Below are positions 24,776 to 32,226 of a stretch of 32,226 nt of DNA, one piece after another. The notes below the pieces were generated by a model. The model was not told the DNA's origin. It did no database searches and saw only the letters and a list, made by a program, of their open reading frames with translations. A program made the position numbers and the translations under genes. Within the stretch, counting starts at the first letter, position 1, and each line of letters opens with the position of its first letter. The stretch comes from Okeania sp. SIO3B5 (lineage in GTDB: Bacteria; Cyanobacteriota; Cyanobacteriia; Cyanobacteriales; Microcoleaceae), in contig NZ_JAAHHG010000068.1 in NCBI RefSeq assembly GCF_010692555.1, positions 1 through 32,226 on the forward strand, written 5' to 3'.

Positions 24776-25790
24776 CGAAACGAATAAACAGGTGGAAACT
24801 TTTGAGGATAATTTCTTTGACTGGTTATTAGGGCCAAATTCTCAAGAAATATCAAACGTAGAGGAAAATCAAAAATCTATTCAGAATGGAAAAAAAGAAA
24901 TCAGGGTGCAGGAGTTAGAGTGGGAAGAATTAGACCCACTTGATTCTGAAGAAATTGACTATCCCTACGAACACGAAAGTCAGCCACTTACAGCTGGAGA
25001 AGTACCAACCGTGTATAATCGTTTCGAGACTGTATTACAAAAACGACTGAGAACCAAGATTGAATCTAAACCCCCACGATTCCCTTGGGAAAATAATCTG
25101 GTAAATTACGATGCTGAATATCCAGATGTGGAGGTGAGTAACTGGTTTTCCCCTATTAATTTGTGGGCATCACAGATGAAAAATATTAAGTGGGGCAAGT
25201 TAAATATACCTTTAACAGAAAATGTATTTGCTCAACTTCTGCAATCTTGTCAGGAAGTACCATCTGATTTACTACCTGGTAGTAGATTGGTTAGAGCAGT
25301 GAATAGTTTGTTCCCAAATCAATCTCAATCCTTAAACGATCTAGCTGGTTTAGTACTTGTAGGCGGCACTAGGGATGGAGAGTTAATTTCCGGTCGTATT
25401 ACTTCTTATAACACTGCAACTCCAAAGCAACAAATGTTGTTGTCTTTGCTCGCTGCCCAAGAAATTATCTCATCCTTAAATTTGACTTGTCATTTGAATC
25501 AGTCAGTGACAAAAAGACAGTGGCAAACTGCTTTAGGGTGGGTGAGCATCGAGGCTGAATATTATGTTCCTCAAGATTGTTCTTCTGCGTGTTTAAAGAT
25601 TAAAGGTAAATTACCTGAAGCAGCAAATTTCCAACTTCAAGGAGAAGGAGTTGAAGCAACTGCTGAACGTTCAGATGCAGGTACTCTATGTGTGGAGTTA
25701 TTTAACCCACAACCAGATGGAACATATCAGTTAATTATTAAATTCTTTGACTGGGAGCAGTCTTTAAAATTTGTTGTTCGCCTTCAATAA
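24768..25790 (+). CDS. patU: Patterning regulator PatU (unsplit)
   Basis: 340 residues from ATG 24768, which lies in ATGAATAA overlapping the hetZ stop. A longer frame starting with TTG at 24717 inside hetZ is less likely. The acidic N-terminal part (1-70) has FEDNFFDWLLGPNSQEI. The central and C-terminal parts (EVSNWFSPINLWASQMKNIK; LAGLVLVGGTRDGELISGRI; PDGTYQLIIKFFDWEQSLKF) make an alpha-beta domain. In Anabaena the locus is split into patU5 and patU3 after hetZ, and PatU3 affects heterocyst pattern. Here it is a single frame, as in filamentous cyanobacteria outside that lineage. The biochemical role is unknown. Confidence 0.85.
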   Translation: MNNETNKQVETFEDNFFDWLLGPNSQEISNVEENQKSIQNGKKEIRVQELEWEELDPLDSEEIDYPYEHESQPLTAGEVPTVYNRFETVLQKRLRTKIESKPPRFPWENNLVNYDAEYPDVEVSNWFSPINLWASQMKNIKWGKLNIPLTENVFAQLLQSCQEVPSDLLPGSRLVRAVNSLFPNQSQSLNDLAGLVLVGGTRDGELISGRITSYNTATPKQQMLLSLLAAQEIISSLNLTCHLNQSVTKRQWQTALGWVSIEAEYYVPQDCSSACLKIKGKLPEAANFQLQGEGVEATAERSDAGTLCVELFNPQPDGTYQLIIKFFDWEQSLKFVVRLQ

Positions 25791-25982
25791 TTGATAGTGG
25801 ATAATGAATGGTGGATAATTACTTCATGGATTAATTATTAATTATTAATTGTTAACGTGCCTATGCTTTTAAAAGGGAACAGGGTAGAATTTAGACTGTA
25901 GAGTAGAGGTTTTAAGTTCCATTAATATCACTTTTGAATTCTAAATTTTGACTTTTGACTTTTGACTTTTGACTTTTAACTT
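25791..25982. repeat. patU-to-TgpA gap with TTTTGAC heptamers
   Basis: TTAATTA heptamers near 25832-25850 and TTTTGAC heptamers at 25945-25975. The latter ends 3 bp before the ATG of the next gene and occupies the place of its ribosome binding site. Confidence 0.6.
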
Positions 25983-28322
25983 ATGTGGCGACAGATAGAA
26001 ACATCTCCTAAACCTGTTCCTGAAGATTCTATTCTATTGCGAGTCATGGTACAGGCGTTAGTCATAGTAGGTATTATTGCCGTTGATGTGGCTGCCGGAG
26101 TGGCAACAGATGAACTGCCTTTAACTGTTTGGGCTGCTCCCCTAAGTATTATAGGAGCAGTTTGGAGTTGGTATAACCGCTACAAACGAAACATACCAGC
26201 TAAATTTTGTTTGGCGATCGGAATGTTATTATCGTTAGCTGCTTTTCTGAGTAGATTAGTGACTGAGTTGAGTGATACGCGACTGGTATTGGCAGAATTA
26301 TTGATTCAACTTCAGGTATTACATAGCTTTGACTTGCCCAGACGGAAAGATTTGGGTTATTCGATGACTATCGGGCTAATTTTGTTAGGAGTTGCAGGTA
26401 CTATCAGTCAAACTTTAACTTATGGCCCAGTGTTGCTGCTATTTATCGCGATCGCTATTCCTTGCCTGATTTTAGATTATAGGTCTAGGTTAGGTTTACA
26501 GTCAAAAATTTTAGGTCAAACATTAGAAGTTAAGAAAAAGCAGCAGAAAATATCTTTATTAAATGCTACTTTATCTCCCAAGCGATTAACAATATTATTA
26601 TTAGTAATTATTGGATTAGGTCTAGGAATTTTTGCTCTTTTACCTAGATTACCTGGTTATCAAGTACGAACTTTTCCTGTTAGTGCGCCGATTAATTTTG
26701 ACGTAGAAAATTTTGATGGGCGAACTATTACAAACCCTGGTTATATTAGTCAAGGTAGGGGAAATGGAGATGATTCTGGAGGAGGAAGTGGAACTAATCA
26801 AGAATCAGGTCCTGGAACTTTAGATAATACTTATTATTATGGATTTAATACTAAAATAAATCAAAATTTACGCGGACAATTAATTCCTCAAATTGTCATG
26901 CGAGTGAGGTCACAAGCTGAAGGTTTTTGGCGAGTATTAGCCTTTGATAAATATACAGGCGAAGGTTGGGAAATTTCTCGGAACGATAAATCCTTTACCT
27001 TAAATCGCCCCCGTTGGTCTTACCAATTTTATGTTAATTGGCCGACTAATAGGCATGAAAATGAAACTAGAGAAGTAATTCAAAGCTACACAATTGTTTC
27101 TCAGTTGCCAAATTTAATTCCGGCTTTATATCAAGCAAGGGAAGTCTATTTTCCTACTGAAAAAATAGCAATTGACCCTGATGGTAATTTGCGTTCTCCT
27201 CTTGAATTGCGGGAAGGTTTAACGTATACAGTCATTTCTGATGTTCCTTATCGAGACCGTACTCTTTTGAATCAGGTAGGTACAAATTACCCAGAAAGTA
27301 TTAGTAAGTATTATTTACAAATTCCTCCAGAAATTGCCGAAAAAGTAAGAGAAAAAACAGAGGAGATATTAGGGAACAAAAATAAAGTTGCTCAAGAAAG
27401 TCAACCTATTACTTCGCCTTATGAAAAAGCACTTTATTTAGCTCAGTATCTGAAACAAAATCCTAATTATAAACTGCAAAAAGAACCTCCATTTTTTGCT
27501 GAAGGTGAAGATTTAGTATCAGCATTTTTGTTTGGTTATCAAAATAGTCCGGAAGGGGAGAAAATTATCGGCGGTTATGGCGACCACTTCTCTACTGTTT
27601 TGACAATAATGTTACGTTCTATTGGAATTCCGGCAAGATTAGTAGCGGGTTATTCTGCTGGGGAATTTAATCCTTTTACTGGTTTATATGTGGTTAAAAA
27701 TACAGATGCTTATATGATGACGGAGGTATATTTTCCTGAGTATGGATGGTTTGCTTTTAATCCTATTCCGGGAATGCCTTTAATTCCTCCTTCTATTGAA
27801 AAGAATGAAACTTTTAGTGCATTAATGACTTTTTGGAAGTGGGTAGCTGGTTGGTTACCTTCTCCTGTAACTGGTTTTTTAGAGAGATTTATTGGTGGGA
27901 TATTCGGTTGGGTATTGGGAATTATTGGTTGGTTTTTTGCTCTCTTTTCTCAAGGTTGGCAAGGGATATTTACTGGTTTAATTTTAGCTACTTCTTTGGC
28001 TTTCTTGGGATGGTTATTGTATATATTTTGGCGAGGATGGCGTTACGATCGGTGGTTATCTAGGTTATCTCCAATGGAGAGTATATATCAACAAATGTTG
28101 AGTTTGATGGCGAGTAAGGGATTAGTTAAACATCGTTTTCAGACGCCTTTTGAATATAGTCAAGCTATTAAGGAATATCATTCTATAAGTGAAGTAGAAA
28201 TAATTGAAGAGATTTCTCAAGCTTATGTGGAATGGCGTTATGGCAGTAAGGAAGTTAATTTAACTAGATTAAAAAATTTACTCCGAAGTTTAAAGCAGAG
28301 TATTAGGCGTAGGTTAAATTAA
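25983..28322 (+). CDS. TgpA/DUF3488-type membrane protein with degenerate transglutaminase domain
   Basis: 779 residues. The N-terminal membrane domain has about five to six helices within residues 20-220, ending VIIGLGLGIFALLPRLPG. A large extracytoplasmic part (about 225-610) holds the transglutaminase-like domain. A second membrane region follows (about 640-685), then a cytoplasmic tail (about 690-779, DUF4129-like). In active TgpA-like proteins the triad is Cys (GFCEHFA), His (DAHAWAEV) and Asp (VDPT). Here the places read GYGDHFS (Gly533), DAYMMTEV (Tyr577) and FNPIPG (Asn593), so all three are replaced. The fold is otherwise intact, with LRSIGIPARLVAGYSAGEFN. It probably acts as a non-enzymatic envelope or cell-wall protein (inference). 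The start lies directly after a heptamer array. Confidence 0.85.
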   Translation: MWRQIETSPKPVPEDSILLRVMVQALVIVGIIAVDVAAGVATDELPLTVWAAPLSIIGAVWSWYNRYKRNIPAKFCLAIGMLLSLAAFLSRLVTELSDTRLVLAELLIQLQVLHSFDLPRRKDLGYSMTIGLILLGVAGTISQTLTYGPVLLLFIAIAIPCLILDYRSRLGLQSKILGQTLEVKKKQQKISLLNATLSPKRLTILLLVIIGLGLGIFALLPRLPGYQVRTFPVSAPINFDVENFDGRTITNPGYISQGRGNGDDSGGGSGTNQESGPGTLDNTYYYGFNTKINQNLRGQLIPQIVMRVRSQAEGFWRVLAFDKYTGEGWEISRNDKSFTLNRPRWSYQFYVNWPTNRHENETREVIQSYTIVSQLPNLIPALYQAREVYFPTEKIAIDPDGNLRSPLELREGLTYTVISDVPYRDRTLLNQVGTNYPESISKYYLQIPPEIAEKVREKTEEILGNKNKVAQESQPITSPYEKALYLAQYLKQNPNYKLQKEPPFFAEGEDLVSAFLFGYQNSPEGEKIIGGYGDHFSTVLTIMLRSIGIPARLVAGYSAGEFNPFTGLYVVKNTDAYMMTEVYFPEYGWFAFNPIPGMPLIPPSIEKNETFSALMTFWKWVAGWLPSPVTGFLERFIGGIFGWVLGIIGWFFALFSQGWQGIFTGLILATSLAFLGWLLYIFWRGWRYDRWLSRLSPMESIYQQMLSLMASKGLVKHRFQTPFEYSQAIKEYHSISEVEIIEEISQAYVEWRYGSKEVNLTRLKNLLRSLKQSIRRRLN

Positions 28323-28341
28323 GATAATAAGAAGAAGGTAA

Positions 28342-28494
28342 TATCAAATCCGGTAGCATCGGTGTAATTAGATGGGGAGATGGGGAGATGGGGAGATGGG
28401 GAGATGGGGAGATGGGGAGATGGGGAGATGGGCAAATATTTGGTAATGGTTGAAGATGGAACATTTTTTTATACCGAATTAAACGGATTTGATA
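28342..28494 (+). mobile_element. MITE with TATCAAATCCG ends and an 8-mer array inside, 153 bp
   Basis: Ends TATCAAATCCGGTAGCATCG and, inverted at the right, TATCAAATCCGTTTAATTCG, with similarity over about 27 bp. TAA lies on both sides (28339-28341, 28495-28497). The interior is about eight copies of GGGGAGAT (28371-28432). It lies 19 bp downstream of the TgpA-like gene stop. Confidence 0.88.
28371..28432 (+). repeat. GGGGAGAT octamer array inside the MITE
   Basis: About eight near-perfect 8-bp units. The purine-only strand could favour slipped or unusual structures. Its position fully inside the MITE suggests that it travels with the element. Confidence 0.85.
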
Positions 28495-28529
28495 TAATTT
28501 AATACGAAAAAACTACGCTCGCTTATGCA

Positions 28530-30260
28530 TATAGGAAGGAATGAGCTGGTTAGGAATTATGTTGATGATGAAGCAAATAAGGGAAAATTTTTTCCTACAG
28601 ATGAGCTGTTCCCTACTATGATTTTCGGGACATAAATTAGGGATTTTTTGGATAAAAACACTATATATGCCATAGTGCTATAGTTCTTATCTACTATATA
28701 TAGTTCCTGACCATAAGTTCTGATGGAGTAGGGAAAGGAATGAGCTGTTCTCTACAAGGAAAATGTTTTTCCTACAGATGAGCTGTTCCCTACTATTGTT
28801 TTAGGGACATAAATCAGGGATTTTTTGGATAAAAACACTATATATGCCATAGTGCTATAGTTTTTATCTACTATATATAGTTCCTGACCATAAGTTCTGA
28901 TGGAGTAGGGAAAGCAATGAGCTGCTTAAGAGTGATGCTGATGATAAATCAAATCAGGGAAAATGTTTTTCCTACAGATGAGCTGTTCCCTACTATTGTT
29001 TTCGGGACATAAATTAGGTATTTTTTCGATAAAAACACTATATATGCCATAGTGCTATAGTTTTTATCTACTATATATAGTTCCTGACCGTAAGTCCTGA
29101 TGGAGTAGGGAAAGGAATGAACTGAACTATGATTTTCGGGACATAAATTAGGGATTTTTTGGATAAAAACACTATATATGCCATAGTGCTATAGTTCTTA
29201 TCTACTATATATAGTTCCTGACCATAAGTCCTGATGGAGTAGAGAAAGGAATGAGTTGGTTCAGACTGATGCTGGCGATCAAGCAAATCAAGGAAAATGC
29301 TTTTCCTACAGATGAGCTGTTCCCTACTATTGTTTTCGGGACATAAATTAGGTATTTTTTGGATAAAAACACTATATATGCCATAGTGCTATAGTTTTTA
29401 TCTACTATATATAGTTCCTGACCGTAAGTCCTGATGGAGTAGAGAAAGGGATGAGTTGGTCCAGACTGATGCTGGCGATCGAGCAAATCAAGGAAAATGT
29501 TTTTCCTACAGATGAGCTGTTCCCTACTATTGTTTTCAGGACATAAATTAGGGATTTTTTGGATAAAAACACTATATATGCCATAGTGCTATAGTTCTTA
29601 TCTACTATATATAGCTACTGACTATAAGTCCTGATGGAGTAGAGAAAGGAATGAGTTGGTCCAGACTGATGCTGGCGATCGAGCAAATCAAGGAAAATGT
29701 TTTTCCTACAGATGAGCTGTTCCCTACTATTGTTTTCAGGACATAAATTAGGGATTTTTTGGATAAAAACACTATATATGCCATAGTGCTATAGTTCTTA
29801 TCTACTATATATAGCTACTGACTATAAGTCCTGATGGAGTAGGGAAAGCAATGAGCTGTTCTCTACTATGATTTTAGGCACAGGAGTTAGGGATTTTTTG
29901 GATAAAAACACTATATATGCAATAGTGCTATAGTTTTTATCTACATATATATAGTTCCTGACCGTAAGTCCTGATGGAGTAGGGAAAGCAATGAGCTGCT
30001 TAAGAGTGATGCTGATGATAAATCAAATCAGAGAAAATGTTTTTCCTACAGATGAGCTGTTCCCTACTATTATTTTCGGGATATAAATTAGGGATTTTTT
30101 TGACTAAAACACTATATATGTCATAGTGCTATAGTTTTTATCTACTATAGTCATTCTGAATAAGACTGGAACACTTGATTTAGCTGAAACTCTTTCAAGG
30201 CAAGAAACCTTTGTCCCAATCTTAACTGGAATGACTATATATGTAGTTCTTTAACGTAAG
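28530..30260 (+). repeat. Nine-copy long tandem array with conserved palindromic core
   Basis: The core GATAAAAACACTATATATGC, followed by CATAGTGCTATAG and CTACTATATATAG, starts at 28651, 28828, 29028, 29162, 29362, 29562, 29762, 29901 and 30102. Spacings are 177, 200, 134, 200, 200, 200, 139 and 201. The long unit has a 65-bp segment (ACTGATGCTGGCGATC, GGAAAATGTTTTTCCTACAG) that the short units lack. Each core can form CACTATATATG/CATAGTG and CTATAG/CTATATATAG-type hairpins. Unit ends (GGGACATAA, GTAAGTCCTGA) resemble the TAGGACTTACGCA MITE ends. No credible protein. The function is unknown. Confidence 0.9.
30150..30235 (+). mobile_element. MITE with GTCATTC ends, 86 bp, TA target duplication
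   Basis: It sits in the ninth array unit, where the other units read CTACTATATATAG. Left end GTCATTCTGAATAAGACTGG; right end, inverted, GTCATTCCAGTTAAGATTGG. TA flanks both sides (30148-30149, 30236-30237). The TA duplication suits an IS630/Tc1-like transposase (inference). Confidence 0.85.
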
Positions 30261-30323
30261 TCCTGATGGAGATCGATTCTATTGCTTTTTTTCACTGACA
30301 TTATTGACTTGATAAATACCTAA

Positions 30324-30512
30324 TACCAAATTGATAAATGTTTGCTACAAATAGTTAGGCTATTTCTTAGGAGTCAGGAGTCAGGAGTCTTATGGGAATG
30401 GCTTCAATACCAGTTTTTAGGTCGTAAATTCTCTTTTTTGTCAAAGGGATATTTCCTACAAAATCTTTTTATCCCACTTATTATTCGTAACATTCTTTTT
30501 TCACGCTTGGTA
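30324..30512 (+). mobile_element. MITE with TACCAA ends, 189 bp, second copy
   Basis: Same family as 10399-10613. Ends TACCAAATTGATAAATG and, inverted, TACCAAGCG; TAA on both sides (30321-30323, 30513-30515). Its interior holds AGGAGTC heptamers in the place where the first copy has a different insert. Confidence 0.85.
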
Positions 30513-30653
30513 TAACTCTGTACCACATAATTTACAGAATTTGGCATCTAGAACGTGGGTAGAAAAACCACAACCACTGCATACTTTTTCTCTTTTTTTA
30601 GCTGTTTTTAGGGATTGTTTAATTAAATCTCCAAAATGCTTACTTATAATGTT
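30501..30653 (-). pseudogene. Zinc-ribbon protein remnant, ending inside a MITE
   Basis: The minus-strand frame reads HFGDLIKQSLKTAKKREKVC, then SGCGFSTHVLDAKFCKLCGT and ELYQA, with the stop at 30501-30503 inside the right end of the MITE. Two CxxC pairs form a short zinc ribbon. There is no good start codon, and the frame closes upstream at 30654. The MITE insertion supplied the present C-terminus. The parental family cannot be named. Confidence 0.45.
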
Positions 30654-30811
30654 TTACAATGAATGTGCCAATGTACCTAAAAGTTAGAGCATTTTTGAGG
30701 ATAGTGAAGTACAGTTATAAGACTATTTATTCCGATATTCACTGTTCCCTGTTCCCTGTTGCCTAGAACAATAAAACTTTGTACCTCATCCACTAGAAAA
30801 CTGCTGTAATT
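30654..30811. other. Short gap with TGTTCCC heptamers
   Basis: A brief TGTTCCC heptamer run at about 30743-30762, then about 50 bp before the ATG at 30812. No convincing ribosome binding site. Confidence 0.4.
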
Positions 30812-31096
30812 ATGTCTGACCTAGAATCAAATTTATCTGCTCTAGTTGCTAAGGTTTCACAACTGGAAAAACAACAAGTTACTCTCAAAAAATATGTTGT
30901 TAAGTTGAAACATACTTTAGACGAGCAGATAGAAGATTTTAATCATCGACTAGAAGCAGAAGATATCGAAAATGTACAGGAAAACTTTGTTGCTTTAACT
31001 CTACGTTTAGATGAATTATTAGCTTTCAATAATCTCAGAAAATCAACTACGGAAACTCAAGATAAATCTCCGAATAATTGGCAAAATAAAGACTGA
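30812..31096 (+). CDS. Small coiled-coil protein, unknown function
   Basis: 94 residues. Residues 1-75 have a heptad-like spacing of Leu/Val (LESNLSALVAKVSQLEKQQV, TLKKYVVKLKHTLDEQIEDF), predicting a long coiled coil. The tail (STTETQDKSPNNWQNKD) is polar. I do not recognise a family. Codon use is like that of its neighbours, and the frame is clean from ATG to TGA, so it is probably real. It may be a partner or adaptor protein, but the context gives no clue. Confidence 0.6.
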   Translation: MSDLESNLSALVAKVSQLEKQQVTLKKYVVKLKHTLDEQIEDFNHRLEAEDIENVQENFVALTLRLDELLAFNNLRKSTTETQDKSPNNWQNKD

Positions 31097-31116
31097 AGAG
31101 TATCAAAATAAATTAG

Positions 31117-31274
31117 TGTTTAACCAAAAATAAGGTCTCAAGCCTCCCCTTTTAAGGGGATGAAAAAAATCAACTTCGGTATTTCAAGCCTCCTTATTGT
31201 AGAGGTACTGATAACGCAGTTCCTCCGTTAGAATGCTAACTGATAACTGATAACTGATAACTGATAACTGAAAT
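31117..31274 (+). repeat. Composite dispersed repeat, third copy, truncating a gene
   Basis: ACCAAAAAATAAGGTCTCAA, CCCCTTTTAAGGGG, TATTTCAAGCCTCC and about five ACTGATA heptamers occur in the same order as at 297-494. Its last bases (CTGATAACTGAAAT) abut the first surviving codon of the phospholipase-D-like gene, whose N-terminal part is gone. Confidence 0.7.
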
Positions 31275-32173
31275 TACCGTACTGATAGTCGTGGTGTATT
31301 AATCGAAGCATTAGAAACAGTTCAAGCACGATTAATTATTGTTTGTCCTTGGTTAAACTGTAATAGTATTGATGAAAATTTACTGAAGAAATTCAAGGAT
31401 TGTTTAAACCGCAATTGTCAGATAGATATTGGTTGGAAATATTTAGGCGATCGCTTGAATATTGGCAAAGGTTGGAAATATAATGCTTTGGTAGATTTAC
31501 AAGAATTGGAAGAAAGTTATCCTGGTCTATTTCGGTTGAAGTTATTAGGAACTCACGAAAATTTTTTGGTGTGTGATGAGAAGTTTACTTTTGTGGGGAG
31601 TCATAATTTTTGGGTGCATCTCATAGCAAGCAAAAATACTTTTTTCCTATATATTTCCTGTTCCCTGTTCTCTGTTCCCTAAAAGCGATAAATTTTTGGC
31701 TTTATTCACGCATTGAGATGCACACTAATTTTTTAGCTTCTGGCGAGGAAAGTATGGAACGAGAAGTGGGAATTTTGACGAGTGATTCAGAAATTATTCA
31801 AGGATTAATTTATCGTTTTGATGATGGTGAAAGTTTGGATGAAGCAGAAATTAATCGTAGATTTGCAGCAAGTGTGAAAAATTTGGATGAGGTGGAATAT
31901 TTGTCTGGAGTTATTGATGAAAGTGAAATGGAGTTTAGGGATTTTTCGATGGTGGTACATGAAGATGAGGAGGAGGAAGAAGAAGTAGAATATTTACCTG
32001 GAGATGTTGATGAGAATGAAATGGAATTTCAGAATATTTCGATGATGGTAGATGAAGAAGAGGAGGAGGAAGAAGAAGTAGAAGAAAGTCAAGAACCTGT
32101 ATATCCAACATCAGGACAAAAACACCGATTGGCCAAGCTATTTGGTTGTGTTTGCTGGCGCAACACTTCGTGA
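31272..32173 (+). pseudogene. Phospholipase-D-like (HKD) protein, truncated and split by a MITE
   Basis: The first piece (31272-31611) reads RTDSRGVLIEALETVQARLI, CPWLNCNSIDENLLKKFKDC, and the active-site strand THENFLVCDEKFTFVGSHNF. After removal of the MITE and one 8-bp duplication it continues LASGEESMEREVGILTSD...IIQGLIYRFDDGES, the expected end of the domain. The HxKx4D motif reads H-E-N, so the catalytic Lys is lost. The start is cut off by the composite repeat, and the 122-bp insertion shifts the frame. The C-terminal tail has two direct acidic repeats (VEYLxGxxDExEMEF followed by runs of Glu), an unusual extension. Confidence 0.85.
31612..31725 (+). mobile_element. MITE with GGGTGCATCTC ends, 114 bp, second copy
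   Basis: It starts GGGTGCATCTCATA and ends GAGATGCACAC. TAATTTTT is duplicated on both sides (31604-31611, 31726-31733). Excision restores SHNFLASG in the phospholipase-D-like frame. The interior has TGTTCCC heptamers, fewer than in the copy at 12338-12457. Confidence 0.92.
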
Positions 32174-32226
32174 ACGTGTTGTTTGGAATGATAGTCTAGC
32201 TTGCTGCCAAGAAAAGTATAAATTAG

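Noticed and set aside
29071-29486. Two similar minus-strand ORFs
   Set aside because: They are the tandem array read as protein; similarity between them reflects the repeat units.
28530-30260. CRISPR array
   Set aside because: The repeated part is far longer than the variable part, spacing is near 200 bp, flanking unit DNA is also conserved, and there are no cas genes.
1-32226. tRNA or rRNA genes
   Set aside because: I looked for cloverleaf signatures such as GGTTCGAATCC and for rRNA motifs and saw none.

Overview
The window reads as low-GC, gene-sparse DNA from a filamentous cyanobacterium. Evidence for a cyanobacterium: many HIP1 sites (GCGATCGC), a PAM68-type photosystem II assembly protein, a PsbP lipoprotein, solanesyl diphosphate synthase, and hetZ followed by patU. 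Non-coding space is very large and full of short heptamer tandem repeats, MITE-like elements and decayed insertion sequences. That pattern, with an unsplit patU, suggests the Trichodesmium/Okeania type of Oscillatoriales. This placement is inference from gene content and style, not a database match.

Layout. 1-1623: end of an unknown gene, a composite repeat and a HetZ-related regulator. 1624-3560: a broken TnpB transposase with its RNA-like 3' end, a repeat field and a solitary IS200/IS605-type end. 3562-4674: a GspE/PilB-like N-terminal protein without ATPase core. 5072-8288 (minus strand): aroF, then PAM68-rpsO, then ruvA. 8890-12600: an MFS transporter followed by four or more decaying tandem copies of its own 3' end, into which an IS1634-type element and two MITEs have inserted. 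13003-16208: psbP, maf and a type II peroxiredoxin, separated by repeats. 16209-21578: mostly non-coding, with a second broken tnpB, murI, an IS5-like fragment, four complete MITEs and one small membrane-protein ORF. 21579-22550: solanesyl diphosphate synthase. 23034-25790: a small conserved gene divergent from hetZ-patU. 25983-28322: a TgpA-like protein whose transglutaminase catalytic residues are all replaced. 28342-30515: a MITE, a nine-copy long tandem array with a MITE inside it, and another MITE. 30812-32173: a coiled-coil protein and a phospholipase-D-like gene broken by a MITE.

Genes that work together: rpsO and PAM68 are 10 bp apart, and hetZ and patU overlap by 8 bp. psbP-maf and murI-sds look like neighbours pushed apart by repeat accumulation. 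The strongest unusual signals are: (i) at least eight small inverted-repeat elements with target duplications readable from the sequence, most of which carry a short tandem-repeat array as their interior; (ii) solitary TnpB-guide-RNA-like ends without tnpB; (iii) a 24-42 bp dispersed repeat inserted in frame in both tnpB remnants; (iv) the nine-copy array at 28.6-30.2 kb; (v) two HetZ-family proteins in one window.
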